DNA of 24,737 bases from UBA11164 sp002420085 (lineage in GTDB: Bacteria > Pseudomonadota > Gammaproteobacteria > Xanthomonadales > Xanthomonadaceae): the NCBI GenBank assembly GCA_031976395.1, contig DALYLJ010000030.1, forward strand, positions 1-24,737, read 5' to 3'. Of this stretch, positions 5,950 to 14,368 are shown in pieces (positions within the stretch are counted from its first letter, which is position 1; each line of letters starts with the position of its first letter). The notes under the pieces are model-generated. The model searched no databases. It was not told the origin of the DNA and was given only the letters and a program-made list of their open reading frames with translations. A program made the position numbers and the translations under genes.

Positions 5950-7293
5950 ATGAGCGATCACCATCATTCCGGTACGGTCGGCCCGGTCGGCCCAGCGCCG
6001 AGCGAGCATTCGGTGGTCTACACCACGCTCCACTTCGAGCAGCCCTGGGCTTACGAAAACTACCTCAAGTCGGGCGGCTACGCGGCATTGCGCAAGATCC
6101 TGAGCGAGCGCATCCCGCCCGAAGACGTGATCGACATGGTCAAGCGCTCCGGCCTGCGCGGACGCGGCGGTGCCGGCTTTCCGACTGGCCTGAAGTGGAG
6201 CTTCATGCCGCGCAACGTGTCGGGACAGAAGTACATCCTGTGCAATTCCGATGAATCCGAGCCGGGAACCTGCAAGGATCGCGACATCCTGCGCTTCAAT
6301 CCACATGCGGTGATCGAAGGCATGGCGATCGCCTGCTATGCCACCGGTTCGACGGTCGCCTACAACTACATGCGCGGCGAATTCCATCACGAGCCGTTCG
6401 AGCGCATGGAGCAGGCTCTGAAGGAAGCCTACCAGCACGGCTGGCTGGGCAGAAACGTTCTCGACAGCGGCATCGACATCGACATCCACAATGCGCTGGG
6501 CGCCGGCGCCTACATCTGTGGCGAGGAAACCGCCCTGATGGAATCGCTGGAAGGCAAGAAGGGCCAGCCCCGCTACAAGCCACCGTTCCCGGCCAACTTC
6601 GGCCTGTACGGTCGGCCGACCACGATCAACAACACCGAGACCTATGCTTCGGTGCCGGCCATCATCCGCAACGGTCCGGACTGGTTCATGGGTCTCGGCA
6701 AGCCGAACAACGGCGGGCCGAAGGTGTTTTCGGTGTCCGGTCACGTCAATGCCCCCGGCAATTACGAGATACGGCTCGGCACGCCGTTCGCCGATCTGCT
6801 GGCGATGGCCGGTGGCGTTCGCGGCGGACGCAGGTTGAAGGCGGTGATTCCGGGCGGTTCGTCGATGCCGGTGCTGCCGGCCGAGACCATGATGGCCTGC
6901 ACCATGGATTACGATTCGATCCAGAAGGCCGGCTCCGGACTGGGCTCGGGTGCGGTCATCGTGATGGACGAGACCACCTGCATGGTGCGTGCCTGTCAGC
7001 GGATCGCCCGGTTCTACTTCAAGGAAAGCTGCGGACAATGCACGCCGTGTCGGGAAGGCACCGGCTGGATGTACCGGATGCTGACTCGGATCGTCGAGGG
7101 CAAGGCGACCATGGCCGATGTCCACACCCTCAAGGCCGCCGCTGGTCAGATCGAAGGCCACACCATCTGCGCCTTCGGCGAAGCCGCAGCCTGGCCGGTA
7201 CAGGGGTTCCTGCGGCATTTCTGGCACGAGTTCGAGCATTACGTCGAGCACGGCCGCTCGATCGTCGATCCATCCGAGGGGGTGGCGGCATGA
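5950..7293 (+). CDS. nuoF: NADH-quinone oxidoreductase subunit F
   Basis: NuoF (447 residues, 51-kDa family) is the electron-input subunit; it binds NADH and FMN and carries [4Fe-4S] cluster N3. The NADH/FMN glycine-rich motif GRGGAGFPTG is at 71-80. The region with NNTETYASVP and GGPKVFSVSGHV (about 222-265) is typical. Cluster ligands are Cys361, Cys364 and Cys367 (ESCGQCTPCREGTGW) and Cys407 (TICAFG). The N-terminus begins with a short His/Gly/Pro-rich stretch before the conserved part at about residue 25. The stop lies in an ATGA that opens the second bridging ORF. Confidence 0.98.
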   Translation: MSDHHHSGTVGPVGPAPSEHSVVYTTLHFEQPWAYENYLKSGGYAALRKILSERIPPEDVIDMVKRSGLRGRGGAGFPTGLKWSFMPRNVSGQKYILCNSDESEPGTCKDRDILRFNPHAVIEGMAIACYATGSTVAYNYMRGEFHHEPFERMEQALKEAYQHGWLGRNVLDSGIDIDIHNALGAGAYICGEETALMESLEGKKGQPRYKPPFPANFGLYGRPTTINNTETYASVPAIIRNGPDWFMGLGKPNNGGPKVFSVSGHVNAPGNYEIRLGTPFADLLAMAGGVRGGRRLKAVIPGGSSMPVLPAETMMACTMDYDSIQKAGSGLGSGAVIVMDETTCMVRACQRIARFYFKESCGQCTPCREGTGWMYRMLTRIVEGKATMADVHTLKAAAGQIEGHTICAFGEAAAWPVQGFLRHFWHEFEHYVEHGRSIVDPSEGVAA

Positions 7294-7487
7294 CCATCGT
7301 CCGGTTGCTCGACATGGGATGCGGGGTTCGGGATTCGGGATTCGCAGACGCGCCGCGATCTGTCGGGTCCGGTGCCCGGCTTTCTGGCGACGCCTTCGTT
7401 CGTCCATCTTCCACACATCCGTTCGGCGCGGGCTTCGCTTCAAGCGAATCCCGAGTCCCGAATCTCGAATCCCGGATTCAGCCATGA
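7290..7487 (+). other. Bridging ORF of 65 codons across the nuoF-nuoG repeat
   Basis: The frame starts at the ATG of an ATGA overlapping the nuoF stop (7290-7293) and closes at the TGA of an ATGA overlapping the nuoG start (7484-7487), the same geometry as the nuoD-nuoE copy. The product would contain heptad-derived segments (CGVRDSGF near the start, ESRVPNLESRIQP at the end) and no known domain. Real translation is unproven. It could keep ribosomes moving through the repeat so that nuoG, which lacks a Shine-Dalgarno, is initiated by coupling. Confidence 0.35.
7316..7480. repeat. Heptad-repeat inverted element, copy 2 (nuoF/nuoG)
   Basis: The left arm (7322-7344) has two perfect GGGATTC heptads after GGGGTTC. 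The right arm (7445-7480) is CGAATCCC, GAGTCCC, GAATCTC, GAATCCC-type heptads, nearly the reverse complement of the left. Between them lies about 100 bp of unrelated sequence, ending in the short palindrome 7434-7448. The G-tracts 7316-7318, 7323-7326, 7330-7332 and 7337-7339 (loops 4, 3, 4 nt) form a canonical quadruplex motif on the mRNA strand. Confidence 0.85.
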
Positions 7488-9775
7488 GCGCTCAACCCAG
7501 CAACCAGACCGCTCCGGACCTGGTCAACATCGAGATCAACGGGGTCGCGTTGACCGCGCCGAAGGGCTCGATGATCATCCAGGCCGCCGATCGGGCCGGC
7601 ATTCCGATTCCGCGCTTCTGCTATCACGCCAAGCTGCCGATCGCGGCCAATTGCCGCATGTGCCTGGTCGATGTCGAGAAGATGCCCAAGCCAGCTCCGG
7701 CATGTGCCACGCCGGTGATGGAAGGCATGAAGGTCTACACCCAGTCCAAGCGGGCGCTCGATTCGCAACGCAACGTGATGGAGTTCCTGCTGATCAATCA
7801 TCCGCTGGATTGCCCGATCTGCGACCAGGGGGGTGAGTGCGAACTTCAGGACGTGAGCCTGGGCTATGGCCGCTCGGTCAGCCGTTACCAGGAGCGCAAG
7901 CGGGTCGTTGCCGACGAAGACCTGGGGCCACTGGTGGCCACCGAGATGACCCGCTGCATCCAATGCACGCGCTGCGTCCGGGTGTCGGCCGACATCTGCG
8001 GCACATTCGAGTTGGGCGGCATGCAGCGTGGCGAGAATCTGGTCATCGGCACCTACGATGGCAAGCCACTGACCAGTGAACTGTCGGGGAATGTCATCGA
8101 TGTCTGTCCGGTCGGTGCCTTGACCAACAAGGTGTTCCGGTTCCGGGCGCGTCCGTGGGAGCTGATCGCCCGCGAGAGCATCGGCTACCACGACGCCCTG
8201 GGGTCCAACCTGTACCTGCACGTGCGTCGCGGTGAGGTGTTGCGCTGCGTGCCGCGCGACAACGAGGCGGTCAACGAATGCTGGCTGTCGGATCGTGACC
8301 GCTGGTCGCACCAGGGCCTGTCCGCCGCCGATCGCGCCACCGTGCCGATGGTGAAGGACGGCGGGGTCTGGCGCGAAACCAGTTGGAGCGAGGCCCTGAC
8401 GGCGGCGGCCGACATCCTTCGTGTACAGTCCGGCGAGACGCTCGGCATCCTGGTCCATCCTTCGACCAGCAATGAGGAGGGCGCCGCCCTGCGGGCCTTG
8501 GCCGATGGCCTGTCGTGTCCGAACATCGACCATCGAATCGGCCTGCTCGACGTTGCCGACCGACCGGTCGCCGAGCCGTTCGAGGTTCCGGTCGCCGAGT
8601 TGGAAAACGCCGATGCCGTGCTGCTGGTCGGCTGCAACATCCGGCATGAGGTTCCCCTGCTGCATCAGCGGCTGCTCAAGGCCAGCAAGCGCGGTGCTCG
8701 GATCTTTGCGATCAACCCGGTCGATTTCGAGTTCGCCTTCGCGCTCGCCGGCCGTCGCATCGTGCCGCCCTCGGCACTGGCCGACACGTTGGCTGCGGTC
8801 GAGTCGGACGATGACGGCGAGGCACAGGCGATTCGCAGTGCCCTGGCCGCCGCCGGTCGAGCGGTGATCGTGCTCGGCGAGATTGCTGAACAGCATCCTC
8901 AGGCCAGTCGGATCCGGGCGGCAGCCCGCAGTCTGGCGACCGCAACGGGCGCCGGGATCGATCGCATCGCCCGGGGTGCCAATGCCGTCGGTCTGGCGCG
9001 CCATGGCGTGCTGCCATCCGGCACCGGTCTCGATGCCCAGGGCATGCTGGCCAGCCCGCGTTCCGCCTACCTGCTGCATGGCATCGAACCGGGTCAGGAT
9101 TTGCCCGACACCGTGCTGGCCGCGACGGCCCTGGCCTCGGCCGGTACCGTGGCATTGACCGCATTCGCCTGTGAATCGACCCGTCGGCTTGCCGATGTCA
9201 TCCTGCCGATCGGCCTGTTGCCCGAGATCGAGGCGACCCTGACCAACCTCGACGGCCGTGATCAATCGGTCCAGGCGGGCGCTGCCTTGCCCGGCCAGGC
9301 GCGGCCAGGGTGGAAGGTGCTGCGCAGTCTGGCCGAGACCCTCGGCCTGCCGGGCTTCGATTACACCGACCTGGCCGGTCTGCGGGCCGGCATGCGCCCG
9401 ACATCGATCCAGTCCGGCTCGCGACCGGCGTCCGACTCGGCGCAGGCAGGCGGGCAGGCGCACAGTGACGGGCTCGAACGGATCGCCACGGTCGCCATCT
9501 ACGGTGCCGATGCCGTGCTGCGGCGCTGTCCGGCACTGGCGGCTCACCCGTTGACGCGCGGTCCGGAAGCCCGTCTGCATCCCGAGCAGGCGCTGGCGCT
9601 CGGTCTGTCCGATGGCGCCATGGCGCGGGTCGATGACGGTCGCGGTATCGCCACCCTGCCGGTGCGGATCGATGCCGGGGTCGCCCGTGGCGCGGTCTGG
9701 ATCGAGTCGGGCTATGCCGCGACTGCGCCCTTGCTTCCGGCGGGTCGGGTGCAACTGACGAGGATCGAATCGTGA
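7484..9775 (+). CDS. nuoG: NADH-quinone oxidoreductase subunit G
   Basis: NuoG (763 residues, 75-kDa family) carries the iron-sulfur wire of the peripheral arm. N1b [2Fe-2S] ligands are Cys46, Cys57, Cys60 and Cys74. The His-ligated [4Fe-4S] N5 uses His106, Cys110, Cys113 and Cys119. N4 uses Cys158, Cys161, Cys164 and Cys208. The extra cluster N7 of E. coli-type NuoG is absent: the first three cysteines are replaced (ESIGYHDALGSN, about 231-242) and only Cys266 remains. A molybdopterin-oxidoreductase-like domain without evident cofactor residues fills the C-terminal half. The ATG at 7484 follows the repeat's right arm with no Shine-Dalgarno; the open frame further upstream overlaps nuoF and is rejected. 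It overlaps nuoH by 4 bp (GTGA). Confidence 0.97.
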   Translation: MSAQPSNQTAPDLVNIEINGVALTAPKGSMIIQAADRAGIPIPRFCYHAKLPIAANCRMCLVDVEKMPKPAPACATPVMEGMKVYTQSKRALDSQRNVMEFLLINHPLDCPICDQGGECELQDVSLGYGRSVSRYQERKRVVADEDLGPLVATEMTRCIQCTRCVRVSADICGTFELGGMQRGENLVIGTYDGKPLTSELSGNVIDVCPVGALTNKVFRFRARPWELIARESIGYHDALGSNLYLHVRRGEVLRCVPRDNEAVNECWLSDRDRWSHQGLSAADRATVPMVKDGGVWRETSWSEALTAAADILRVQSGETLGILVHPSTSNEEGAALRALADGLSCPNIDHRIGLLDVADRPVAEPFEVPVAELENADAVLLVGCNIRHEVPLLHQRLLKASKRGARIFAINPVDFEFAFALAGRRIVPPSALADTLAAVESDDDGEAQAIRSALAAAGRAVIVLGEIAEQHPQASRIRAAARSLATATGAGIDRIARGANAVGLARHGVLPSGTGLDAQGMLASPRSAYLLHGIEPGQDLPDTVLAATALASAGTVALTAFACESTRRLADVILPIGLLPEIEATLTNLDGRDQSVQAGAALPGQARPGWKVLRSLAETLGLPGFDYTDLAGLRAGMRPTSIQSGSRPASDSAQAGGQAHSDGLERIATVAIYGADAVLRRCPALAAHPLTRGPEARLHPEQALALGLSDGAMARVDDGRGIATLPVRIDAGVARGAVWIESGYAATAPLLPAGRVQLTRIES

Positions 9776-10833
9776 TCGACACCATCCGCGAATTCTTTCT
9801 CGCCTTCGGCAGCGTTGGCCTGGTGGTCTGGACCCTGCTGAAGATCGGCCTGATCGTCCTGCCGATCACCCTCGGCGTGGCCTTCTACACCCTGCTCGAA
9901 CGCAAGGTGATCGGCTGGATGCATGTTCGGCATGGACCGGTCTACGTCGGCCAGGTGTTCGGCATCGGCCTGATCCAGCCATTCGCCGACGTGTTCAAGA
10001 TGCTGTTCAAGGAACTGGTCGTTCCGAGCAGTGCCAATGCCTTCCTGTATCGCTTGGCACCGGTGCTGGCGATCGCCCCGGCATTCGCGGCCTGGGCCGT
10101 GGTGCCGTTCGATGATGCCCTGGTGCTGGCTGATATCAATGCCGGCCTGCTGTACCTGCTGGCGATGACCTCGATGGGCGTGTACGGCGTGATCCTGGCC
10201 GGCTGGGCCTCGAACTCGAAGTACGCCTTCCTCGGCGCCATGCGCTCGGCCGCCCAGGTGGTCAGTTACGAAATCGCCATGGGCTTCGCCCTGGTCGGCG
10301 TGCTGGTTGCCGCTGGCAGCCTGAACCTGAGCGAGATCGTCCGCGCCCAGCAGGGTGGCGCCGGTTTCCTGGAATGGTTCTGGCTGCCCCTGCTGCCGCT
10401 GTTCGCGATCTATTTCATCTCCGGCGTGGCCGAGACCAACCGCGCACCGTTCGACGTTGCCGAAGGCGAGTCGGAAATCGTCGCCGGTTTCCACGTCGAG
10501 TATTCAGGCTCTGCGTTCGCGGTGTTCTTCCTGGCCGAATACGCCAACATGATCCTGATCAGCCTGCTGGCATCGATCCTGTTCCTGGGTGGCTGGCTGT
10601 CGCCATTCCAAGGCTGGATCGACGGCTGGCTCGGCCAGCCCGGCTTCTGGTGGCTGCTGCTCAAGGCGTTCGTGTTCGCCTTCACCTTCCTGTGGCTGCG
10701 CGCGACCTTCCCACGCTACCGCTACGACCAGATCATGCGTCTGGGCTGGAAGGTGTTCATCCCGATCACCATCGTCTGGATCCTGGTCGCGGCCCTGGCC
10801 GTGCATTGGGGCTGGATCGTCGCTGGTGCCTGA
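9772..10833 (+). CDS. nuoH: NADH-quinone oxidoreductase subunit H
   Basis: NuoH (353 residues, ND1 family) is the membrane subunit that connects the peripheral arm to the proton pumps and forms the mouth of the quinone tunnel. About eight hydrophobic segments are visible. The conserved ERKVIGWMHVRHGP (about 43-56) and the cytoplasmic loop AETNRAPFDVAEGESEIVAG (Glu221 and following) are intact. Length is somewhat above E. coli's. The GTG start overlaps the nuoG stop (GTGA), consistent with coupled translation. Confidence 0.97.
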   Translation: MIDTIREFFLAFGSVGLVVWTLLKIGLIVLPITLGVAFYTLLERKVIGWMHVRHGPVYVGQVFGIGLIQPFADVFKMLFKELVVPSSANAFLYRLAPVLAIAPAFAAWAVVPFDDALVLADINAGLLYLLAMTSMGVYGVILAGWASNSKYAFLGAMRSAAQVVSYEIAMGFALVGVLVAAGSLNLSEIVRAQQGGAGFLEWFWLPLLPLFAIYFISGVAETNRAPFDVAEGESEIVAGFHVEYSGSAFAVFFLAEYANMILISLLASILFLGGWLSPFQGWIDGWLGQPGFWWLLLKAFVFAFTFLWLRATFPRYRYDQIMRLGWKVFIPITIVWILVAALAVHWGWIVAGA

Positions 10834-10844
10834 GTAGACATCCC

Positions 10845-11333
10845 ATGAGCCGCATCGCCGCCTATCTCAAGAGCCTGCTCCTGATCGAACTGTTTCAGGG
10901 TCTCTGGCTGACCCTGAAGTATTTCTTCCTGCCCAAGTACACCGTGCAGTATCCGTTCGAGAAGTACCCGCAATCGCCACGCTTCCGGGGACTGCATGCC
11001 CTGCGCCGCTATCCGAATGGCGAGGAGCGCTGCATCGCCTGCAAGCTGTGCGAAGCGGTCTGCCCGGCGCTGGCGATCACCATCGACTCCGAACCGCGCG
11101 CCGATGGCACGCGGCGCACCACCCGCTACGACATCGATCTGTTCAAGTGCATCTACTGCGGGTTCTGTGAGGAGTCCTGCCCGGTCGATTCGATCGTCGA
11201 GACCCACCTCTACGAGTACCACTTCGAGAATCGCGGCGAGAACATCGTGAGCAAGCCGCAACTCCTGGCCATCGGCGATCGTCTCGAAGCCGAGATCGCC
11301 GCGCGTCGGACCGCCGACTCCGCCTACCGCTGA
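10845..11333 (+). CDS. nuoI: NADH-quinone oxidoreductase subunit I
   Basis: NuoI (162 residues, TYKY family) is a two-[4Fe-4S] ferredoxin-like subunit carrying N6a and N6b, which pass electrons to N2 in NuoB. Two CxxCxxCxxxCP motifs are present: Cys63, 66, 69, 73 (CIACKLCEAVCP) and Cys102, 105, 108, 112 (CIYCGFCEESCP). The amphipathic N-terminus (about 1-30) lies on the membrane in known structures. The open frame from 10374 is out of phase with nuoH, and the ATG at 10845, 11 nt after the nuoH stop, gives the family N-terminus. Confidence 0.97.
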   Translation: MSRIAAYLKSLLLIELFQGLWLTLKYFFLPKYTVQYPFEKYPQSPRFRGLHALRRYPNGEERCIACKLCEAVCPALAITIDSEPRADGTRRTTRYDIDLFKCIYCGFCEESCPVDSIVETHLYEYHFENRGENIVSKPQLLAIGDRLEAEIAARRTADSAYR

Positions 11334-11344
11334 CAGGATCGAAC

Positions 11345-11956
11345 ATGGATTTCCCCACCCTGGCCTTCTACCTGTTCGCTGCGACCGCTGCGCTTTCGGC
11401 CCTGGCCGTCGTCACCGTCAGGAATCCGGTCCATGCCGTGCTGTTCCTGGTGTTGACCTTCTTCTCCTCGGCCTGCGTGTGGCTGCTGGCCGAAGCGGAA
11501 TTCCTGGCCATCGTGCTGGTGCTGGTCTACGTCGGTGCGGTGATGGTGCTGTTCCTGTTCGTGGTGATGATGCTCGACATCAATACTGCGCCGCTGCGGG
11601 AAGGCTTCGCCCGCTACCTGCCGGTGGCGGCCCTGGTCGCCATCGTGATGGCGGTCGAGATGGTGGTTCTGCTCGGCAGCCAGCGCTTCGGTCAGGTGTT
11701 CGACAGTCCCGATCCGGCCGGTGCCATCGGCAATACCGCCTGGCTCGGCCAGGCATTGTTCACCGATTTCGTGATTCCGTTCGAGTTGGCGGCGGTGATC
11801 CTGACCGTGGCGATCGTGATCGCCATTGCCCTCACCCTGCGCCGTCGGCCGGGCACCAAGCACCAGGATCCGGCCTTGCAGGTCCAGGTCCGGCGTGAGG
11901 ATCGGGTCCGACTGGTCAAGATGAAGGCGGAATCGACCAAGGAGGCATCGGAATGA
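11345..11956 (+). CDS. nuoJ: NADH-quinone oxidoreductase subunit J
   Basis: NuoJ (203 residues, ND6 family) is a membrane-arm subunit with about five hydrophobic segments; TM3, around the VLVYVGAVMVLFLFVVMMLD stretch (about residues 59-78), contains the pi-bulge region important for coupling. The C-terminal about 35 residues are basic and cytoplasmic. An AGGA Shine-Dalgarno lies about 6 nt before the ATG, 11 nt after the nuoI stop. It overlaps nuoK by 4 bp (ATGA). Confidence 0.95.
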   Translation: MDFPTLAFYLFAATAALSALAVVTVRNPVHAVLFLVLTFFSSACVWLLAEAEFLAIVLVLVYVGAVMVLFLFVVMMLDINTAPLREGFARYLPVAALVAIVMAVEMVVLLGSQRFGQVFDSPDPAGAIGNTAWLGQALFTDFVIPFELAAVILTVAIVIAIALTLRRRPGTKHQDPALQVQVRREDRVRLVKMKAESTKEASE

Positions 11957-12258
11957 TTTCCCTCGGCCACTATCTGGCGCTCGGCGCAGTGCTGTTCTCG
12001 ATCGGCGTCGCCGGCATCTTCATCAACCGCAAGAACGTCATCGTGCTGCTGATGGCGATCGAACTGATCCTGCTGGCGGTCAACATGAATTTCATCGGCT
12101 TCTCGCGCCATCTGGGCGATGTCGATGGCCAGGTGTTCGTGTTCTTCATCCTGACCGTCGCCGCTGCCGAAGCGGCGATCGGCCTGGCCATCCTGGTGGT
12201 GCTGTTCCGCAACCGGCGGAGCATCAATGTCGCCGATTTCGGTTCGCTGAAGGGGTAA
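11953..12258 (+). CDS. nuoK: NADH-quinone oxidoreductase subunit K
   Basis: NuoK (101 residues, ND4L family) has three transmembrane helices. The two membrane glutamates of the proton path are present: Glu37 (MAIELILLAVN) and Glu73 (AAEAAIGLAI), equivalent to E. coli Glu36 and Glu72. Length is exactly typical. The start overlaps the nuoJ stop in ATGA. Confidence 0.97.
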   Translation: MISLGHYLALGAVLFSIGVAGIFINRKNVIVLLMAIELILLAVNMNFIGFSRHLGDVDGQVFVFFILTVAAAEAAIGLAILVVLFRNRRSINVADFGSLKG

Positions 12259-12261
12259 GTC

Positions 12262-14331
12262 GTGTCGATTTCGCAGAACCTGCTCCTGATCATCGCCCTG
12301 GCACCGCTGTTCGGCGCGGTCGTGGCCGGCCTGTTCGGCGCCAGGATCGGCCGCGCCGGTGCCCACACCGTGACCATCCTGGGCGTCGCACTCAGTTGCG
12401 CCCTGTCGTGCTACGTGCTGTACGCCCTGGTCTGGGGTGGTGCGCCGAACTTCAACCAGAACGTCTACACCTGGTTCGAGGTCGGCGGCTATTCCGCCCA
12501 TATCGGGTTTCTGGTCGATCGGCTGAGCGCGATGATGATGGTGGTGGTCACCTTCGTCTCGCTCCTGGTCCACGTCTACACCATCGGCTACATGGCTGAC
12601 GATCCGGGCTATCAGCGGTTCTTCGCCTACATCTCGCTGTTCACCTTCTCGATGCTCATGCTGGTGATGAGCAACAACTTCCTGCAACTGTTCTTCGGTT
12701 GGGAAGCGGTCGGCCTGGTGTCCTATCTGCTGATCGGGTTCTGGTTCAAGCGTCCGACGGCGATCATCGCCAACCTCAAGGCGTTCCTGGTCAATCGGGT
12801 CGGCGATTTCGGCTTCCTGCTCGGCATCGCCGGCGTGCTGTACTGGCTGGGCAGCCTCGATTACGCCAGCGTGTTCGCCGCCGCGCCGACCCTGGTTGGC
12901 CAGACCGTCGAGATCTGGCCCGATGCGGTCTGGTCGGTGCCGACCTTCATCTGCATCTGCCTGTTCATCGGCGCCATGGGCAAGTCGGCCCAGGTGCCGC
13001 TGCATGTCTGGCTGCCGGATTCGATGGAAGGCCCGACTCCGATCTCGGCCCTGATCCACGCTGCGACCATGGTGACCGCCGGCATCTTCATGGTTGCCCG
13101 GATGTCGCCATTGTTCGAGTTGTCGGAAACCGCGCTGGCCTTCGTGCTGTTCATCGGCGCGACCACCGCCTTCTTCACCGGCCTGATCGGCATCGTTCAG
13201 AACGACATCAAGCGCGTGGTGGCCTACTCGACCCTGTCGCAACTCGGCTACATGACCGTCGCCCTGGGCGTTTCGGCCTATGCCGGCGCGGTCTACCACC
13301 TGATGACCCATGCCTTCTTCAAGGCCCTGCTGTTCCTGGCAGCCGGCAGCGTGATCATCGGCATGCACCACGAGCAGGACATGCGGCGGATGGGCGGCCT
13401 GCGCAAGTACATGCCAGTGACCTACCTGACCAGTGTGATCGGCACCCTGGCCCTGGTCGGCTTCCCGTTCTTCTCCGGTTATTACTCGAAGGACGGCATC
13501 ATCGAAGCGGTCGGCGTCGCGGCCGGGCAGGGTGGCTGGGTTCAGAACTATGCCTACTGGGCGGTGCTGATCGGCGTGTTCGTCACCAGTTTCTACAGCT
13601 TCCGACTGCTCTACCTGACCTTCCATGGCGAGGAGCGCTTCCGGCAGGCCGGCCATGATGCGCATGCCGGCGATCATGCCGATTCGGGTCATGCCGATTT
13701 GAATCATGCCGATTCAGATCATGATCACCACGGCCATGGTCCGCATGTGCCGCACGAGTCGCCCTGGGTGGTCACCCTGCCACTGGTGCTGCTGGCGATC
13801 CCATCGATCGCGATCGGTTTCCTGACGGTCGGCCCGATGCTGTTCGGCGATTACTTCGCCGGGGCGATCGCGGTCGCACCCGAGCACGATACGCTGGCGG
13901 CGGTCGGTCGCGAACTGTTCCATGGCGCGCTGGCCTTCGGCCTGCATTTCCCATATTCACCCGCGTTCTGGCTGGCGTTCTCGGGCTTCGCGGCGGCGAC
14001 CTACATCTACCTGTTCAACCCCGGCCTGGCTGATCGCCTGAAGTCGATGCTGGCACTGCCGCACCGGGTGCTGGAGGACAAGTATGGTTTCGATCGCCTG
14101 TGGATGGGCGGATTCGGCGCCGGGGGTGTGCGGCTGGGTCGATTCGCGTTCAAGACCGGTGATTCGACCGTGATCGACGGTGTGCTGGTCAACGGTTCCG
14201 CCGCCCTGGTGGATCGATTGGCGGCCATCGTCCGGCACGTCCAGTCCGGTTATCTGTACCACTATGCCTTCGCGATGATCGTCGGCCTGATCGTCATGCT
14301 CGCGGTGCTGATCCGCGCGCTGGCGGCCTGA
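12262..14331 (+). CDS. nuoL: NADH-quinone oxidoreductase subunit L
   Basis: NuoL (689 residues, ND5 family) is the distal antiporter-like proton pump, with the long lateral helix at its C-terminus. Key residues include Glu148 (GWEAVGLVSYLLIGFW) and the lysine at 241 in MGKSAQVPLHVWLPDSMEGPTP-type sequence. A very His/Asp-rich hydrophilic loop at about 466-500 separates the core from the C-terminal helices and is encoded by a 15-bp tandem repeat. The GTG start has an AGGGG Shine-Dalgarno about 5 nt upstream that overlaps the end of nuoK; the genes are 3 nt apart. Confidence 0.97.
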   Translation: MSISQNLLLIIALAPLFGAVVAGLFGARIGRAGAHTVTILGVALSCALSCYVLYALVWGGAPNFNQNVYTWFEVGGYSAHIGFLVDRLSAMMMVVVTFVSLLVHVYTIGYMADDPGYQRFFAYISLFTFSMLMLVMSNNFLQLFFGWEAVGLVSYLLIGFWFKRPTAIIANLKAFLVNRVGDFGFLLGIAGVLYWLGSLDYASVFAAAPTLVGQTVEIWPDAVWSVPTFICICLFIGAMGKSAQVPLHVWLPDSMEGPTPISALIHAATMVTAGIFMVARMSPLFELSETALAFVLFIGATTAFFTGLIGIVQNDIKRVVAYSTLSQLGYMTVALGVSAYAGAVYHLMTHAFFKALLFLAAGSVIIGMHHEQDMRRMGGLRKYMPVTYLTSVIGTLALVGFPFFSGYYSKDGIIEAVGVAAGQGGWVQNYAYWAVLIGVFVTSFYSFRLLYLTFHGEERFRQAGHDAHAGDHADSGHADLNHADSDHDHHGHGPHVPHESPWVVTLPLVLLAIPSIAIGFLTVGPMLFGDYFAGAIAVAPEHDTLAAVGRELFHGALAFGLHFPYSPAFWLAFSGFAAATYIYLFNPGLADRLKSMLALPHRVLEDKYGFDRLWMGGFGAGGVRLGRFAFKTGDSTVIDGVLVNGSAALVDRLAAIVRHVQSGYLYHYAFAMIVGLIVMLAVLIRALAA
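13673..13732 (+). repeat. 15-bp tandem repeat encoding the NuoL His-rich loop
   Basis: Four consecutive 15-bp units (13673, 13688, 13703, 13718) share ATCATGCCGATT or GTCATGCCGATT; the last has diverged. They encode HAD(S/L)x pentapeptides and so a loop with many His and Asp residues between transmembrane parts of NuoL. The unit preserves the reading frame. Confidence 0.85.
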
Positions 14332-14368
14332 TTCGACGCGCGCCCGAGATAACGACAAGGGAAACTCG

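Noticed and set aside
5231..7480. The heptad repeats as CRISPR or insertion sequence
   Set aside because: There are no regularly spaced identical repeats with unique spacers and no transposase. They resemble small palindromic interspersed repeats instead.
5219..7487. Target-site duplication of ATGA flanking copies 1 and 2
   Set aside because: As proof of transposition it is too weak: three of the four bases are fixed by start and stop codons, so only one free base per side matches.
2651..13707. Very long open frames on the - strand opposite nuo genes (for example 2651-3985, 3750-5513, 5371-7485, 7478-9754, 11692-13707)
   Set aside because: They are antisense shadows of GC-rich coding sequence. 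The + strand frames have complete complex I motifs and the antisense products have biased, domain-free composition.
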